Shown: piece after piece, positions 15,319 through 24,270 of the stretch
Numbering within the stretch: position 1 is the first letter of the stretch
Layout: the number at the start of each line of letters is the position of its first letter
NCBI GenBank assembly: GCA_003712055.1
Contig: RHLJ01000005.1
Span: 186,001 to 250,000 of the forward strand
Reading direction: 5' to 3'
Length of the DNA stretch: 64,000 bases
Source of the DNA: Balneola sp.
Lineage (GTDB): Bacteria > Bacteroidota > Rhodothermia > Balneolales > Balneolaceae
Made by a program: the position numbers and the translations under genes
The notes under the pieces: model-generated
What the model saw: only the letters and a program-made list of their open reading frames with translations
The model's database searches: none
What the model was told of the DNA's origin: nothing

Positions 15319-16677
15319 ATGAGATTCGCTCTTTTCAGTTGTTGCTTGATTCTTCTCACAGCTTGCTCTACACCTACTAAAGAACTTCCACCTAACATCA
15401 TCTATATCTTCACAGATGATTTAGGGTATGGGGATGTTGGAGTTTTTGGAGCGACGGATATCAAGACTCCGAATATAGATCGGATGGCAGAAGAGGGGAT
15501 AAAGTTCACCGAGTTTTATTCGGTTTCGCCAGTGTGTACTCCTTCGAGGGCAGGGTTGCTTACCGGGCGCTATCCCCAACGGATGGGATTAAACGGAGTG
15601 TTTTTCCCTGAAAGTTTTGAGGGTATGCCTCAAGAGGAAATCACGATCGCCGAAATGCTGAAAGAGGAAGGTTATGCTACCGGCTTAGTTGGCAAATGGC
15701 ACCTGGGGCATATGCAGAAATTCATGCCGCTGGTTCAGGGTTTTGATGAGTATTTTGGCATTCCTTACAGCAACGACATGGAAAGTGTGGTGTATATGAG
15801 AGGCAATGATGTAGTCTCTCATTCTGTAGATCAAACCCAGCTCACCAAAACCTACACCGAAGAAGCTATTCAGTATATCGAGGATCATAAAGAGGAACCT
15901 TTCTTTTTATATCTGGCTCATAATATGCCACATGTTCCAATCTATGCTTCGGATGAATTCCTTGGGAGCTCTGATCGAGGTTTATATGGAGATGTAATCC
16001 AGGAACTGGACTGGAGTGTGGGACAAATCCTGGAAAAACTAGAAACAGAGAACCTGTTGGAAAATACCCTCGTTATTTTCTCCAGTGATAACGGACCATG
16101 GTTAGTGATGGAAGATCATGGGGGCAGTTCTGGAGGATTTAGGGAAGGGAAGATGTATTCTTTTGAGGGAGGGATGAGAGTCCCGACCGTAGCCATGTGG
16201 AAAGGAAAAATTTCAGCCGGAACGGTGTATGATGATATGGCCACGCAACTGGATTGGTTGCCTACCTTTGCAACTTTGACCGGAGCAGAAGTACCTGCTG
16301 ATAGAGCGATTGATGGTAAAGATATTTCAGAAGTGCTATTTGGAACCGGAACGAGGGTAGAAGAAGGGTTTTTGTACTTTGAATTCGGTGAGTTAACCGG
16401 CTATAGAAAAGGAGAGTGGAAGGTGAAACGACCATTTGCAGGATTTGAAGGGGCTCGATGGAAGAAGTCTTCACCTCCACATGATTCCTTGCTCATCAAC
16501 TTGAAATCAGATCCTTTTGAGCAGGTGAACTTATTTGAGGAGAATAAAGACTTAGCACGGGCCTTGTTTAAAGAGATGGAAGAGAAGTATGCAGGTTTAG
16601 GAGAACTTCCTCCGTCAATTGTAATTCGAACTCCTGCCGATGAAAGTCATTATGAGTATTTGGAGGGGAAGAAATGA
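15319..16677 (+). CDS. Sulfatase (S1 family) lipoprotein
   Basis: A 452-residue sulfatase that would hydrolyse sulfate esters, probably on glycans. It has a lipoprotein signal (MRFALFSCCLILLTAC, Cys16), the metal-binding DD pair (Asp33, Asp34) in IYIFTDDLGYGDVG, and the formylglycine signature C-T-P-S-R (Cys73), which must be oxidised by an anaerobic or aerobic maturase encoded elsewhere. Further family segments are GKWHLGH, MPHVPI and SDNGP. With the two GH16 lipoproteins 8 kb away it suggests use of sulfated marine polysaccharides, although they are not in one operon. Followed by a short heptamer repeat. Confidence 0.94.
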   Translation: MRFALFSCCLILLTACSTPTKELPPNIIYIFTDDLGYGDVGVFGATDIKTPNIDRMAEEGIKFTEFYSVSPVCTPSRAGLLTGRYPQRMGLNGVFFPESFEGMPQEEITIAEMLKEEGYATGLVGKWHLGHMQKFMPLVQGFDEYFGIPYSNDMESVVYMRGNDVVSHSVDQTQLTKTYTEEAIQYIEDHKEEPFFLYLAHNMPHVPIYASDEFLGSSDRGLYGDVIQELDWSVGQILEKLETENLLENTLVIFSSDNGPWLVMEDHGGSSGGFREGKMYSFEGGMRVPTVAMWKGKISAGTVYDDMATQLDWLPTFATLTGAEVPADRAIDGKDISEVLFGTGTRVEEGFLYFEFGELTGYRKGEWKVKRPFAGFEGARWKKSSPPHDSLLINLKSDPFEQVNLFEENKDLARALFKEMEEKYAGLGELPPSIVIRTPADESHYEYLEGKK

Positions 16678-16737
16678 AGAACATTGAACATTGAACATTG
16701 AAAAATTGAACATTGAGAAATTGATCATTGAACAAAT
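16678..16737. repeat. Degenerate ATTGAAC tandem repeat
   Basis: After the sulfatase stop the unit AACATTG repeats about five to six times with small changes (AACATTGAACATTGAAC...). Purely tandem and short, with no spacer structure. A serine hydrolase gene follows at 16800. Confidence 0.7.
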
Positions 16738-16799
16738 GTTCTTCCTTCTAAACAGCAACCAAATCCCTTATTCTCCGTCCTACAGCCTTGTTTTAACAC

Positions 16800-17870
16800 A
16801 TGAATATGACAAAGTATTTCTCTCTTTCTCTCATCCTTTTGCTTGGGTTTTCTCTCCAAGTTTATGCGCAGCATTCATTTGAACACATTGCTCCTGAAGA
16901 AGCTGGATTTGACCCCAATAAGCTAGACTCACTCGCAATGTATCTGGAAGACGCAGGTTCTTCTTCGATGATGATTTTGGTAGACGGGAAAATTGCTTTT
17001 GAATGGGGAGAAACGGATAGACCGCATACCATTCATTCCATCCGTAAAGCCATGCTTAATTCGCTCTATGGAATTAAAGTGAACGAAGGGGTAATCGATA
17101 CCAATAAAACCATGGCTGATCTTGGGATTGATGATATCTTTGAATTATCAGAGCAGGAGAAAACAGCCCGTATAGCCGACTTGTTAAAATCCAGATCCGG
17201 AGTCTATCATAGTTCTGCAGCTACCTCACAAGGGATGCTTCGAGGGAAGCCGGAACGGGATAGTTATAAACCTGGTGAGTATTACTTTTATAACAACTGG
17301 GATTTCAATGTACTCGGAGCCATCCTGGAGCAAGAGACCGGAAAAAGCATTTATGAATTGTATTATGAAGAAATAGCCAAACCTCTGGGGATGCATGATT
17401 TTAAAGGGCGATATGATACCATCACCATTGATGAAGATTTCGAAGAAGAAGGTTTTCCGACCAGAGATGGTTTCTATCAATATGAACCGGACAAATCTAA
17501 ATACCCGGCTTATCACTTTCGGATGTCTGCCCGGGACATGGCTTTGTATGGGCAACTATATCTGCAAAATGGAAACTGGGAAGGGGAACAACTGATTCCG
17601 GAATCATGGATCCAAACAAGTGTAAAGCCTTATTCTCCTTATAACCCACGCTTTGGACTTGCCTATGGAATGTTATGGTATGTGCTCATGCCTACAGAAA
17701 CACGTTCCAGCACTTCGTTTTATCATACCGGAACCGGGGTTCACATGATGGGAATTTATCCAGCCTCAAAGTTGGTACTTATCCATCGAGTGGATACCGA
17801 AAAAGAAAATGATTTTGGTTCTTCTGAGTTTTACGGGATGATTGATCGAGTGTGGGGAGCAAGGGATTGA
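16800..17870 (+). CDS. Secreted serine hydrolase, class C beta-lactamase fold
   Basis: A 356-residue protein with a cleavable signal peptide (about residues 1-23, ending VYAQ) and the penicillin-binding/class C fold motifs: SIRK (Ser80-x-x-Lys83, nucleophile and base), a Y-N motif in YYFYNNWDFNVLG, and HTGTG in the KTG position. Such enzymes are usually esterases, amidases or peptidases of small periplasmic substrates; true beta-lactamase activity cannot be assumed. Start at ATG 16800; a second ATG at 16806 would also keep the signal peptide. It is 42 bp upstream of the epimerase-like gene. Confidence 0.88.
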   Translation: MNMTKYFSLSLILLLGFSLQVYAQHSFEHIAPEEAGFDPNKLDSLAMYLEDAGSSSMMILVDGKIAFEWGETDRPHTIHSIRKAMLNSLYGIKVNEGVIDTNKTMADLGIDDIFELSEQEKTARIADLLKSRSGVYHSSAATSQGMLRGKPERDSYKPGEYYFYNNWDFNVLGAILEQETGKSIYELYYEEIAKPLGMHDFKGRYDTITIDEDFEEEGFPTRDGFYQYEPDKSKYPAYHFRMSARDMALYGQLYLQNGNWEGEQLIPESWIQTSVKPYSPYNPRFGLAYGMLWYVLMPTETRSSTSFYHTGTGVHMMGIYPASKLVLIHRVDTEKENDFGSSEFYGMIDRVWGARD

Positions 17871-17912
17871 AATAATGATCTGTCTGCCCTAGGTTCCAGA
17901 AAAAGGATTGCT

Positions 17913-18578
17913 ATGAAAATTATTATAACCGGCGCCACGGGAATGGTAGGAAAAGGCGCCATGCTGGAGTGTTTGGAAAGCCAGGAAGTTGAGGAAGTAC
18001 TGGTTGTTAGCAGAAGATCGGTGGGGGTGGATCACCCCAAATTGAAAGAGCTTTTAGTAGAAGACTTCTTCAACCTGACTCAAATCAAAGAAGAGCTTAC
18101 GGGATACGATGCTTGTTTCTTCAGTTTGGGGGTTTCTTCAATGGGTAAAACAGAGGAAGAGTATGCTAAGATCACCTATGAGCTCACTCTGAATTTTGCC
18201 AACACACTGCTTCCACTTAACCCGTCAATGACGTTCATCTATGTATCCGGAAAAGGTACGGATGAATCAGAGCAGGGTAGTATGATGTGGGCAAATGTAA
18301 AGGGAAGAACGGAAAACGAACTTTCAAGATTAGGATTCAAAGCTTTTTATCGGTTCCGGCCAGGCTATATCCATCCCGAAAAAGGTATTGTATCGCCTAT
18401 ACGAACCTACAGGTTTTTTCATGCGCTCTTTAAGCCTATTTATCCAATGTTGAGAAAGAATACCAAATCATTGACAGATACAACCCGAATAGGTCAGGCG
18501 GTTATTCAATTGGTGAAAGGGGGATATGAGAAAGAGATTATCGATCCGGTGGATATTAATAGCCTTGCTGCTCGATAG
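17913..18578 (+). CDS. NAD(P)-binding epimerase-like protein (atypical SDR)
   Basis: A 221-residue Rossmann protein beginning MKIIITGATGMVGKG (GxxGxxG nucleotide-binding loop, residues 7-13). It continues VVSRRS after the second strand and has FIYVSGKGTDES and FRPGYIHP, as in short NmrA/HTATIP2-like atypical SDRs. The usual YxxxK is not clear (WANVKGRTE lies in that region), so it may sense or reduce an unknown substrate, or not be catalytic. It follows the serine hydrolase in the same direction; the 550-bp repeat-rich gap comes after it. Confidence 0.85.
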   Translation: MKIIITGATGMVGKGAMLECLESQEVEEVLVVSRRSVGVDHPKLKELLVEDFFNLTQIKEELTGYDACFFSLGVSSMGKTEEEYAKITYELTLNFANTLLPLNPSMTFIYVSGKGTDESEQGSMMWANVKGRTENELSRLGFKAFYRFRPGYIHPEKGIVSPIRTYRFFHALFKPIYPMLRKNTKSLTDTTRIGQAVIQLVKGGYEKEIIDPVDINSLAAR

Positions 18579-19128
18579 ATGAAATTCACCTTTACTTGAT
18601 ACTTTTGACCGAGCAAAAGTATCCAAAACCCGTCGTAAGAAATGTAGATACCGTTCTCGTTCTACACCGTCGCTGATTATCTCACCAAATCACGATCCTA
18701 TCAACTACCAAAATAACTCCTACCGCATTTCTTCCGGAGTTGGTTTGGAAATTTTTCCTAGTTCCGCCTTAGAAATTAGAATGGGTACAGTGAATAGAAG
18801 TATTTGCGTACCCGAAGGGTGAATAAATCCACACCGGATGAAAAGAGTTAACGATTGAGGCAGATCGTGGACCTTTGGATTTATTCAGCATATACTTTAT
18901 GAACGCCATTCAAATTTCGTAGCGGAGAGCTTTTGGTTCTGGAGCTTGCACTGAGGAAGCTCAGTGTCGGTACAAAAGAACATATTTCTGGTATCATTGA
19001 TAAAAACTTCGATATAGTTTCGAGTTAATCCGCGAGCTTACCACTACAGATCCCGGATCAAGTCCGGGATGACTTAAAAAATAAATCTCAAACATTCCCC
19101 CCATCCTTTTTTCTTTCTACTTTTAGGA
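18579..19128. repeat. 550-bp non-coding region with several inverted repeats
   Basis: No credible gene is seen. Structures in order: a 10-bp hairpin GATACTTTTG/CAAAAGTATC (18598-18607/18614-18623); an 11-bp inverted repeat GAATAAATCCA/TGGATTTATTC (18821-18831/18876-18886); a 7-bp hairpin CACTGAG/CTCAGTG (18949-18955/18960-18966); and a hairpin ATCCCGGA/TCCGGGAT with a 5-nt loop (19050-19057/19063-19070), like one half of the 101-bp elements. It looks like a composite of repeat units or the remains of a mobile element, and must also contain the aguB promoter near its end. Confidence 0.7.
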
Positions 19129-20016
19129 ATGAGTGATGAAAGAACCGTACAAGTTGCCCTTATCCAAATGAGCTGTTCCTCCAATCCAGAGGAAAACCTG
19201 GAAAAGGTGAAGGACAAAATCAGAGAAGCTGCCAATAAAGGAGCCAGGATCATTTGCTTGCAAGAGCTTTTCCGATCATTGTACTTTTGTGATATCGAAG
19301 ACTACGACAACTTTAAACTGGCTGAGCCCGTGCCAGGACCTACCACAGAGATGCTCCAGCCTCTTGCTAAAGAACTAGGAGTAGTGATCATTGTATCGCT
19401 ATTTGAAAAAAGAGCAGAAGGGTTATACCACAATACAACAGCGGTTATCGATGCTGATGGCAGTTACCTGGGTAAGTACCGAAAAATGCATATTCCGGAT
19501 GACCCTGGGTATTGTGAGAAATTCTACTTCACTCCGGGAGATCTGGGTTATAAAGTTTTCAAGACCAAATATGCTACTATTGGAGTATTAATTTGCTGGG
19601 ATCAATGGTATCCGGAAGCAGCACGTATAACTGCGCTAAAAGGGGCAGAGATGTTGTTTTATCCAACAGCTATTGGCTGGCATAAAGATCAGGACCTTCA
19701 AACCAATGAAGAACAATACGAGGCCTGGCAAACGATTCAGCGCTCCCATTCAGTAGCTAACGGAGTTCCAGTCATTTCAGTAAATCGGGTTGGTATAGAA
19801 GGGGAGATGCAATTTTGGGGAGGTTCATTCATAACGAATGCCTTTGGAAAGGTTTTATTTCAGGCTTCATTCAATCAGGAAGAAGTTCATGTTCAGGAAT
19901 TAGCATTGAATGAATCCAATCAATACAGAACGCACTGGCCTTTTTTAAGAGACCGTCGCATTGATTCTTACCAACCTATCACCCAACGCTTTTTAGACGA
20001 AGATGAACTGGATTGA
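19129..20016 (+). CDS. aguB: N-carbamoylputrescine amidase
   Basis: Nitrilase-superfamily amidase that turns N-carbamoylputrescine into putrescine, CO2 and ammonia, the last step of the agmatine route. The 295-residue protein shows the Glu-Lys-Cys triad segments: CLQELFRS, KYRKMHIPDDPG and the nucleophile elbow LICWDQWYPEAAR (Cys about residue 156). The MHIPDDPGYCEKFYFTPGD stretch is typical of AguB. AGGA lies just before the ATG. It overlaps aguA by 14 bp, and the pair defines arginine-derived putrescine synthesis in this organism (an arginine decarboxylase would be elsewhere). Confidence 0.95.
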   Translation: MSDERTVQVALIQMSCSSNPEENLEKVKDKIREAANKGARIICLQELFRSLYFCDIEDYDNFKLAEPVPGPTTEMLQPLAKELGVVIIVSLFEKRAEGLYHNTTAVIDADGSYLGKYRKMHIPDDPGYCEKFYFTPGDLGYKVFKTKYATIGVLICWDQWYPEAARITALKGAEMLFYPTAIGWHKDQDLQTNEEQYEAWQTIQRSHSVANGVPVISVNRVGIEGEMQFWGGSFITNAFGKVLFQASFNQEEVHVQELALNESNQYRTHWPFLRDRRIDSYQPITQRFLDEDELD

Positions 20017-21088
20017 TGCTCCGGCCTCAATGATAAAGTCTGATTTCACTGGTTTTCCTAAAGAGAACGGGTATTATTTTCCTGCGGAATGGGAAAAACA
20101 TGAAGCCACTTGGTTGAGCTGGCTCCATAACCCTGATACATGGCCTGAGAAAATAGAAAAGATATTCCCGGTGTATTGTGAATTCATACGCCTGATCGCA
20201 GAAGGGGAAAAAGTGAAAATCAATGTGAACTCAAAGAAAATGGCTAGCGAGGCTTTTCAAATGCTGAGCAAAGCGGGAGTGGATATAACCCAGGTGTATT
20301 TCTACCACAATCCAACCGATGATGCCTGGTGCAGAGATCACGGCCCGACTTTTCTGGTCAATAAGGATCCCTCAAAACCTAAGATTATAGTGGATTGGGA
20401 ATACAACGCCTGGGGAGGTAAATATCCACCGTACAATCTAGACAATAATATTCCTTCACGAATTGCAGTAAAACAAGGGATGGCTTTTGCTCAACCAGGA
20501 ATTATTATGGAAGGAGGATCCGTAGATTTCAACGGAGCAGGGGCAGTATTAACCACTATTTCCTGTTTACTGAACCCAAATCGGAATCCGACCTTATCGA
20601 AAACCGAGATAGAGAACTATCTGATTAATTACTATGGTGTTGAAGAGATAATCTGGCTAGGAGATGGAATTGTTGGAGATGATACCGATGGACATATTGA
20701 CGATATAACACGCTTTGTGGACGAGAGTACGATCGTTACGGTAGTAGAAGAGAATGAAGAAGATGACAATTACGAACCGTTATTGGTTAATCGTGAATTG
20801 GTTAATGGTATTTCTATTAACCAATCACCATTAACCATAATCGAACTTCCAATGCCTTCACCTGTTTATTATGAGGGGCAAAGGTTGCCTGCTTCTTATG
20901 CTAATTTTTATATCTCTAACAAATATGTGATTGTTCCGGTATTCGATGATCCCAATGATGAAAGAGCATTATCAATTCTTCAGGATTGTTTCCCTGATCG
21001 TAAAACTGTTGGATTAGATGCGACGGATCTTATCTGGGGACTAGGAGCTTTTCATTGCCTAAGTCAGCAGGAGCCAGCAACTACTTAA
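20003..21088 (+). CDS. aguA: Agmatine deiminase
   Basis: Hydrolyses agmatine to N-carbamoylputrescine and ammonia; peptidylarginine-deiminase fold. Family segments are FPAEWEKHEATWLSW, DDAWCRDHGP, EGGSVDFNG, DDTDGHIDDITRFVD and the catalytic Cys352 in GAFHCLSQQ. The start is either ATG 20003 (overlapping aguB by 14 bp) or ATG 20030, which would put the usual number of residues before PAEW; I report the longer form. Odd feature: residues about 260-278 (VNRELVNGISINQSPLT) are encoded by a palindromic repeat otherwise found between genes (20782-20836). They fall between conserved blocks, in what should be a surface loop. Confidence 0.95.
   Translation: MNWIDAPASMIKSDFTGFPKENGYYFPAEWEKHEATWLSWLHNPDTWPEKIEKIFPVYCEFIRLIAEGEKVKINVNSKKMASEAFQMLSKAGVDITQVYFYHNPTDDAWCRDHGPTFLVNKDPSKPKIIVDWEYNAWGGKYPPYNLDNNIPSRIAVKQGMAFAQPGIIMEGGSVDFNGAGAVLTTISCLLNPNRNPTLSKTEIENYLINYYGVEEIIWLGDGIVGDDTDGHIDDITRFVDESTIVTVVEENEEDDNYEPLLVNRELVNGISINQSPLTIIELPMPSPVYYEGQRLPASYANFYISNKYVIVPVFDDPNDERALSILQDCFPDRKTVGLDATDLIWGLGAFHCLSQQEPATT
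20782..20836. repeat. AT-rich palindrome, copy D, inside aguA
   Basis: Nested inverted repeats: ATTGGTTAAT at 20782-20791 and again 20797-20806, with the reverse ATTAACCAAT at 20816-20825; GGTTAATGGT at 20800-20809 with ACCATTAACC at 20827-20836. The same words make up the intergenic palindromes at 5515 and 24151. The reading frame stays open through it. Confidence 0.8.
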
Positions 21089-21476
21089 ATTCCATCTCAA
21101 CTGGATATTGTACTTTTAACACTGAATGTTGCTCGAATTCAGTTTTATATAAGCTGATTAATGAATCAATCTTAAGGTTTTCAGAAGTAGTATTCTCATG
21201 GAGATATATTAAGGTCACTGACTTTTCATGATGTTTTACTCCTTCATCATCACTCCAAAATCCATTTCCTAAAATTTCTGTATAGCCAGAAAGTATTTCT
21301 TCGACATTTTTCTCTTTAAAAACCTCCCAGTCTTCTAAGGGAATTGGTTCACCTGTGGAAGTAGAAAGGCCGAAGTAGATTTCCGTTTTAACACTGGAAG
21401 TAGCTTCAGGATTGGAACAGCACATAACCAGTATTCCTGAAAATATGATTATTGCTTTTATTTTGACTGAGCTCAT
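21081..21476 (-). CDS. DUF3574-like small lipoprotein
   Basis: A 131-residue protein with a lipoprotein signal (hydrophobic 7-18, LVMCC). The mature part has IYFGLSTSTGEPIPLEDWEVF, then GNGFWSDDEGVKHHEKSVTLIYL, which fits DUF3574 (an FGLS start, a W in the first helix, then a G.W.D.G..... strand). The family has no known function. The 3' end overlaps the convergent aguA end by 8 bp. The upstream membrane-protein gene is in the same direction, 58 bp away. Confidence 0.75.
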   Translation of the reverse strand: MSSVKIKAIIIFSGILVMCCSNPEATSSVKTEIYFGLSTSTGEPIPLEDWEVFKEKNVEEILSGYTEILGNGFWSDDEGVKHHEKSVTLIYLHENTTSENLKIDSLISLYKTEFEQHSVLKVQYPVEMEFK

Positions 21477-21534
21477 TTTAATTATTCCTTATTGGGTGAT
21501 GTTGAAAAACGGTTTTAATATAAAAAGGTACAAT

Positions 21535-22221
21535 CTAAGCAGTATCAACAGAATTAGAACGATCTTCCTTTTTTATTTCTAGATAATAGATATAGACTAG
21601 AAGCATCAGAAGAATAGAACTGAAAGAAGAGAATATGTGAACAATCATTTCGAGGAATATATTATCTGGTAGATCAAGGAAATATCCAATGATAATAAAG
21701 GGGAGCTCCAATATGAGGGTGGCTAGTAGGATTCGAAAGAACTTAATTTTAGCCTCAGTATAACTGAGATACATTGCTTCTTTAATGGATAGCTTCTCAA
21801 AAACAACAATAACAGGAGTAAATATGAAATAAACAGAGACCAATAATCCGGGAATAATAAAGAGAAAGAAACCCATTATTGTTAGTGCATGATAACCGAA
21901 ATAAACTATTGTAAAACTCTTAAATACATTTTTAAACTTATCAATAATCTCATTACGGTCATTCGGTAGAGAGTAGAAAGCCACTTCAGCAAGCAATAGA
22001 GTAAGCAACAAAAGGGCGAATACGAATAAGAAATTTACTATTCCTACTATTATTCCATTAAGCGAAAAAAAAGGGCTAATTGTCCATAATATCTCTTGCA
22101 AAAAATGAACTACAAGAAATTGTAAGACAAGTAAAGGCAAAAGGTAGGATATAAAGAGTGTGCGATGCCTGTTAAATAAGTAAAAAACCCTGATGATATC
22201 GTAAGTACTATTTTGCTTCAT
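21535..22221 (-). CDS. Hypothetical six-TM membrane protein
   Basis: A 228-residue, strongly hydrophobic protein with about six helices (approximately residues 22-48, 52-82, 102-140, 158-180 and 185-215, some of them double). The order YLSYTEAKIKFFRILLATLILELPFIIIGYFLD resembles the membrane domains of YciC/DUF975-like proteins, where a Ser/Thr-x-x-hydrophobic loop precedes paired helices. I start at ATG 22221, because the codon before it is TTG. Function unknown; possibly cotranscribed with the DUF3574-like lipoprotein downstream. Confidence 0.7.
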   Translation of the reverse strand: MKQNSTYDIIRVFYLFNRHRTLFISYLLPLLVLQFLVVHFLQEILWTISPFFSLNGIIVGIVNFLFVFALLLLTLLLAEVAFYSLPNDRNEIIDKFKNVFKSFTIVYFGYHALTIMGFFLFIIPGLLVSVYFIFTPVIVVFEKLSIKEAMYLSYTEAKIKFFRILLATLILELPFIIIGYFLDLPDNIFLEMIVHIFSSFSSILLMLLVYIYYLEIKKEDRSNSVDTA

Positions 22222-22362
22222 CAAATGATTTATAGATAAATCGTCTTTTAAGATCCGTTGTAAATAAAGAATTTAATTTTAGATGTACTAGTTCAATCTG
22301 GTGCTAACCCTGATTGGGATTAAGGAATTTTCTTTTTTGAGTCAGCAGGAACCTTAATAAAA

Positions 22363-22389
22363 AAAAGCCCTAATTAAATCAGGGCTTTT
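22363..22389 (-). terminator. Rho-independent terminator of the SDR gene
   Basis: Read on the minus strand: stem AAAAGCCCT/AGGGCTTTT (9 bp, loop 9 nt), followed by a run of T (complement of 22355-22366), 20 bp after the SDR stop. A textbook intrinsic terminator shape. Confidence 0.88.
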
Positions 22390-22408
22390 AAAATGGGTTG
22401 AACTAAAA

Positions 22409-23281
22409 TTAGTTTGACTTAGGACCATCCCAGTCCGGGATTCCAAAACCTTCTAAAGAAGCTTTACGAATTGGTTCTACCGCATCATTTACTGCCTGTA
22501 ATCCAAAGTCTAATCCGGAAATAGTTCGAAGCGGACGTGTTCCTGGTTCCATGTTAATCAGTTTTTCGAAATCTTTAACTACAATCATTGGATCAGTAGC
22601 TTCAGGAGTATTCTCAAAGAGGTCAAGTACCTGGTTGGTAAATCCTTCACCAAATTCTTGTACGTGCTGGTAGGCAGCAGCAGCTTCAGGGTTAGATGGA
22701 GGGGTCATATTTCCAAAGAAGCTTGTTTTAAATGGACCTGGCTCAACTAAAACTACATCTATGCCAAGAGGAGCAAGTTCATATCTCATAGCTTCACTTA
22801 AGCCTTCTAATCCCCATTTACTTGCATTATATACTCCAAACCCAGGGAATGCTGCACGTCCAGCAGTTGAGCTTACCTGAATGATTAATCCTGAGCCCTG
22901 AGCTCTCATTCCGGGAAGTACTGCATTAGCAGTTCGAACGGTTCCAGCGATATTAATATCTAACTGTGCTAGCACATCATCTCCGCTAAATGCTTCAATC
23001 GGTCCGCCAAATCCTGAGCCAGCATTATTGATTAATACATCAACTCCAGCTGTTTGAGCCAGAGCGGCTTTAATACTTTCGTCTGATAGTACGTCCAGTT
23101 CCAGGACATCAATGGTTACGTTGTTTTCTTCAGCAAATGTTTTTAGAGCGGTAGCAGCTTCGGCGTTTTTGCCATCGGTATTTCTCATGGTTGCATACAC
23201 ATGATGACCTTGTTCGGCTAAATATTTAGAAGCGTCAAAGCCAAATCCCGAGCTGGTTCCTGTAATAAGTATTCGTTTCAT
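22409..23281 (-). CDS. Short-chain dehydrogenase/reductase
   Basis: A 290-residue classical SDR with NADP(H)-type cofactor loop TGTSSGFG (residues 7-14), NNAG (about 88-91), the catalytic Ser in VSSTAG and YNASK (Tyr and Lys of YxxxK). The C-terminal 80 residues are longer than the SDR core and resemble proteins annotated as SDR/oxidoreductase of unknown substrate. It stands alone between its own terminator (22363) and a 157-bp upstream region. The substrate cannot be predicted. Confidence 0.92.
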   Translation of the reverse strand: MKRILITGTSSGFGFDASKYLAEQGHHVYATMRNTDGKNAEAATALKTFAEENNVTIDVLELDVLSDESIKAALAQTAGVDVLINNAGSGFGGPIEAFSGDDVLAQLDINIAGTVRTANAVLPGMRAQGSGLIIQVSSTAGRAAFPGFGVYNASKWGLEGLSEAMRYELAPLGIDVVLVEPGPFKTSFFGNMTPPSNPEAAAAYQHVQEFGEGFTNQVLDLFENTPEATDPMIVVKDFEKLINMEPGTRPLRTISGLDFGLQAVNDAVEPIRKASLEGFGIPDWDGPKSN

Positions 23282-23438
23282 TGTAATAGTAATAATGGTT
23301 GTTTGTTTATTGAATAATGGTGCAGATTGAACTGCTTTTTGATTCAGAAATAATTAAATCAAATCCGAGTCGAATTAAACAAACACCGTGCTAAATAATC
23401 GTTAATTCTGATAAGAAGAATCTATCAGGTTGATTAGC

Positions 23439-24059
23439 TCAGGAATTTGGCCGGTAGAAATTCCAGGTTGTGAATGTATTACCAACCTCTGCTTGGCCAA
23501 TAATCTCATATCCAAATCGTTGGTAAAAAGCTACGTTTTTGGATACCTCAGTGGATAAAGTAACTCCTCTCGACTCCTCCAACTCTTTTGAAAATTGATG
23601 GACATGATTGAGTAATAATTTACCCAGGCCCAATCCTTGAGCTTCTTTTTTAACACCAATCATATTCAAATGAATATGTGGTTCTGCCACATCAAACTGA
23701 GAGCAGATAGTGCCAAATTGTTCGTACCTGCCGCGGGCTTCCTCACCAAGTTCCTGCCAGATCTGCTTTTTTGCTAGTTCTATTTCAGGCACATCTACAG
23801 ATTTGAAAGGAATGGAGACAGTAGCAACTGCTTTGAGATCTTCTTGTTCGAAAACACCAAACATATATTCATTCCGAAGAACGCGATTCAATACAAAAAA
23901 ATGGATAAGCTTCCTGTATTTCGAATCATAGTCAGTAGTGTCACCCAATACATATTTCATAACCGGGTATTCAAAGAACGCATCACAGAATATGTCTACA
24001 ACCTGTTCAATATCTTTCCCAGGGATTTGTACTACTCTATTTTTCGAATCATTCATCAT
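23439..24059 (-). CDS. GNAT family N-acetyltransferase
   Basis: A 206-residue GNAT protein. The acetyl-CoA loop is recognisable in LNMIGVKKEAQGLGLGKLLLNHV (about residues 131-153, with Q-x-x-G-x-G), followed by the C-terminal VAFYQRFGYEIIGQAEV typical of the fold. The first part (FCDAFFEYPVMKYVLGD) is like GNATs acting on small molecules. Two ATG codons in tandem can serve as start (24059, 24056). Monocistronic; acceptor substrate unknown. Confidence 0.9.
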   Translation of the reverse strand: MMNDSKNRVVQIPGKDIEQVVDIFCDAFFEYPVMKYVLGDTTDYDSKYRKLIHFFVLNRVLRNEYMFGVFEQEDLKAVATVSIPFKSVDVPEIELAKKQIWQELGEEARGRYEQFGTICSQFDVAEPHIHLNMIGVKKEAQGLGLGKLLLNHVHQFSKELEESRGVTLSTEVSKNVAFYQRFGYEIIGQAEVGNTFTTWNFYRPNS

Positions 24060-24150
24060 AGCATAAACTTATGGCTACCAAAGGTATTGCTATGATTGAT
24101 TATAGAAATACTATTAAATAATTACACATAGTTTACTGCAAGATTTTTTG

Positions 24151-24206
24151 GTTATTCGTTAATGGTTATTGGTGAACTCCCTTACCAATAACCATTAACG
24201 AGTAAC
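24151..24206. repeat. AT-rich palindrome, copy B
   Basis: 23-bp arms 24151-24173 and 24184-24206 with one mismatch and a 10-nt loop, between two minus-strand genes. Its sequence words (CGTTAATGGTTATTGG) match copy A at 5515, with halves in swapped order. It probably ends the DUF427 transcript. Confidence 0.85.
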
Positions 24207-24270
24207 TCTTAAGATCAGTAAGTAATTCATGCATACTAATTCATCCTACTTTATGGAATAAAAACTCAAA

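Noticed and set aside
16678-16737. Possible small CRISPR array
   Set aside because: Units are 7-8 bp, directly tandem, without spacers.
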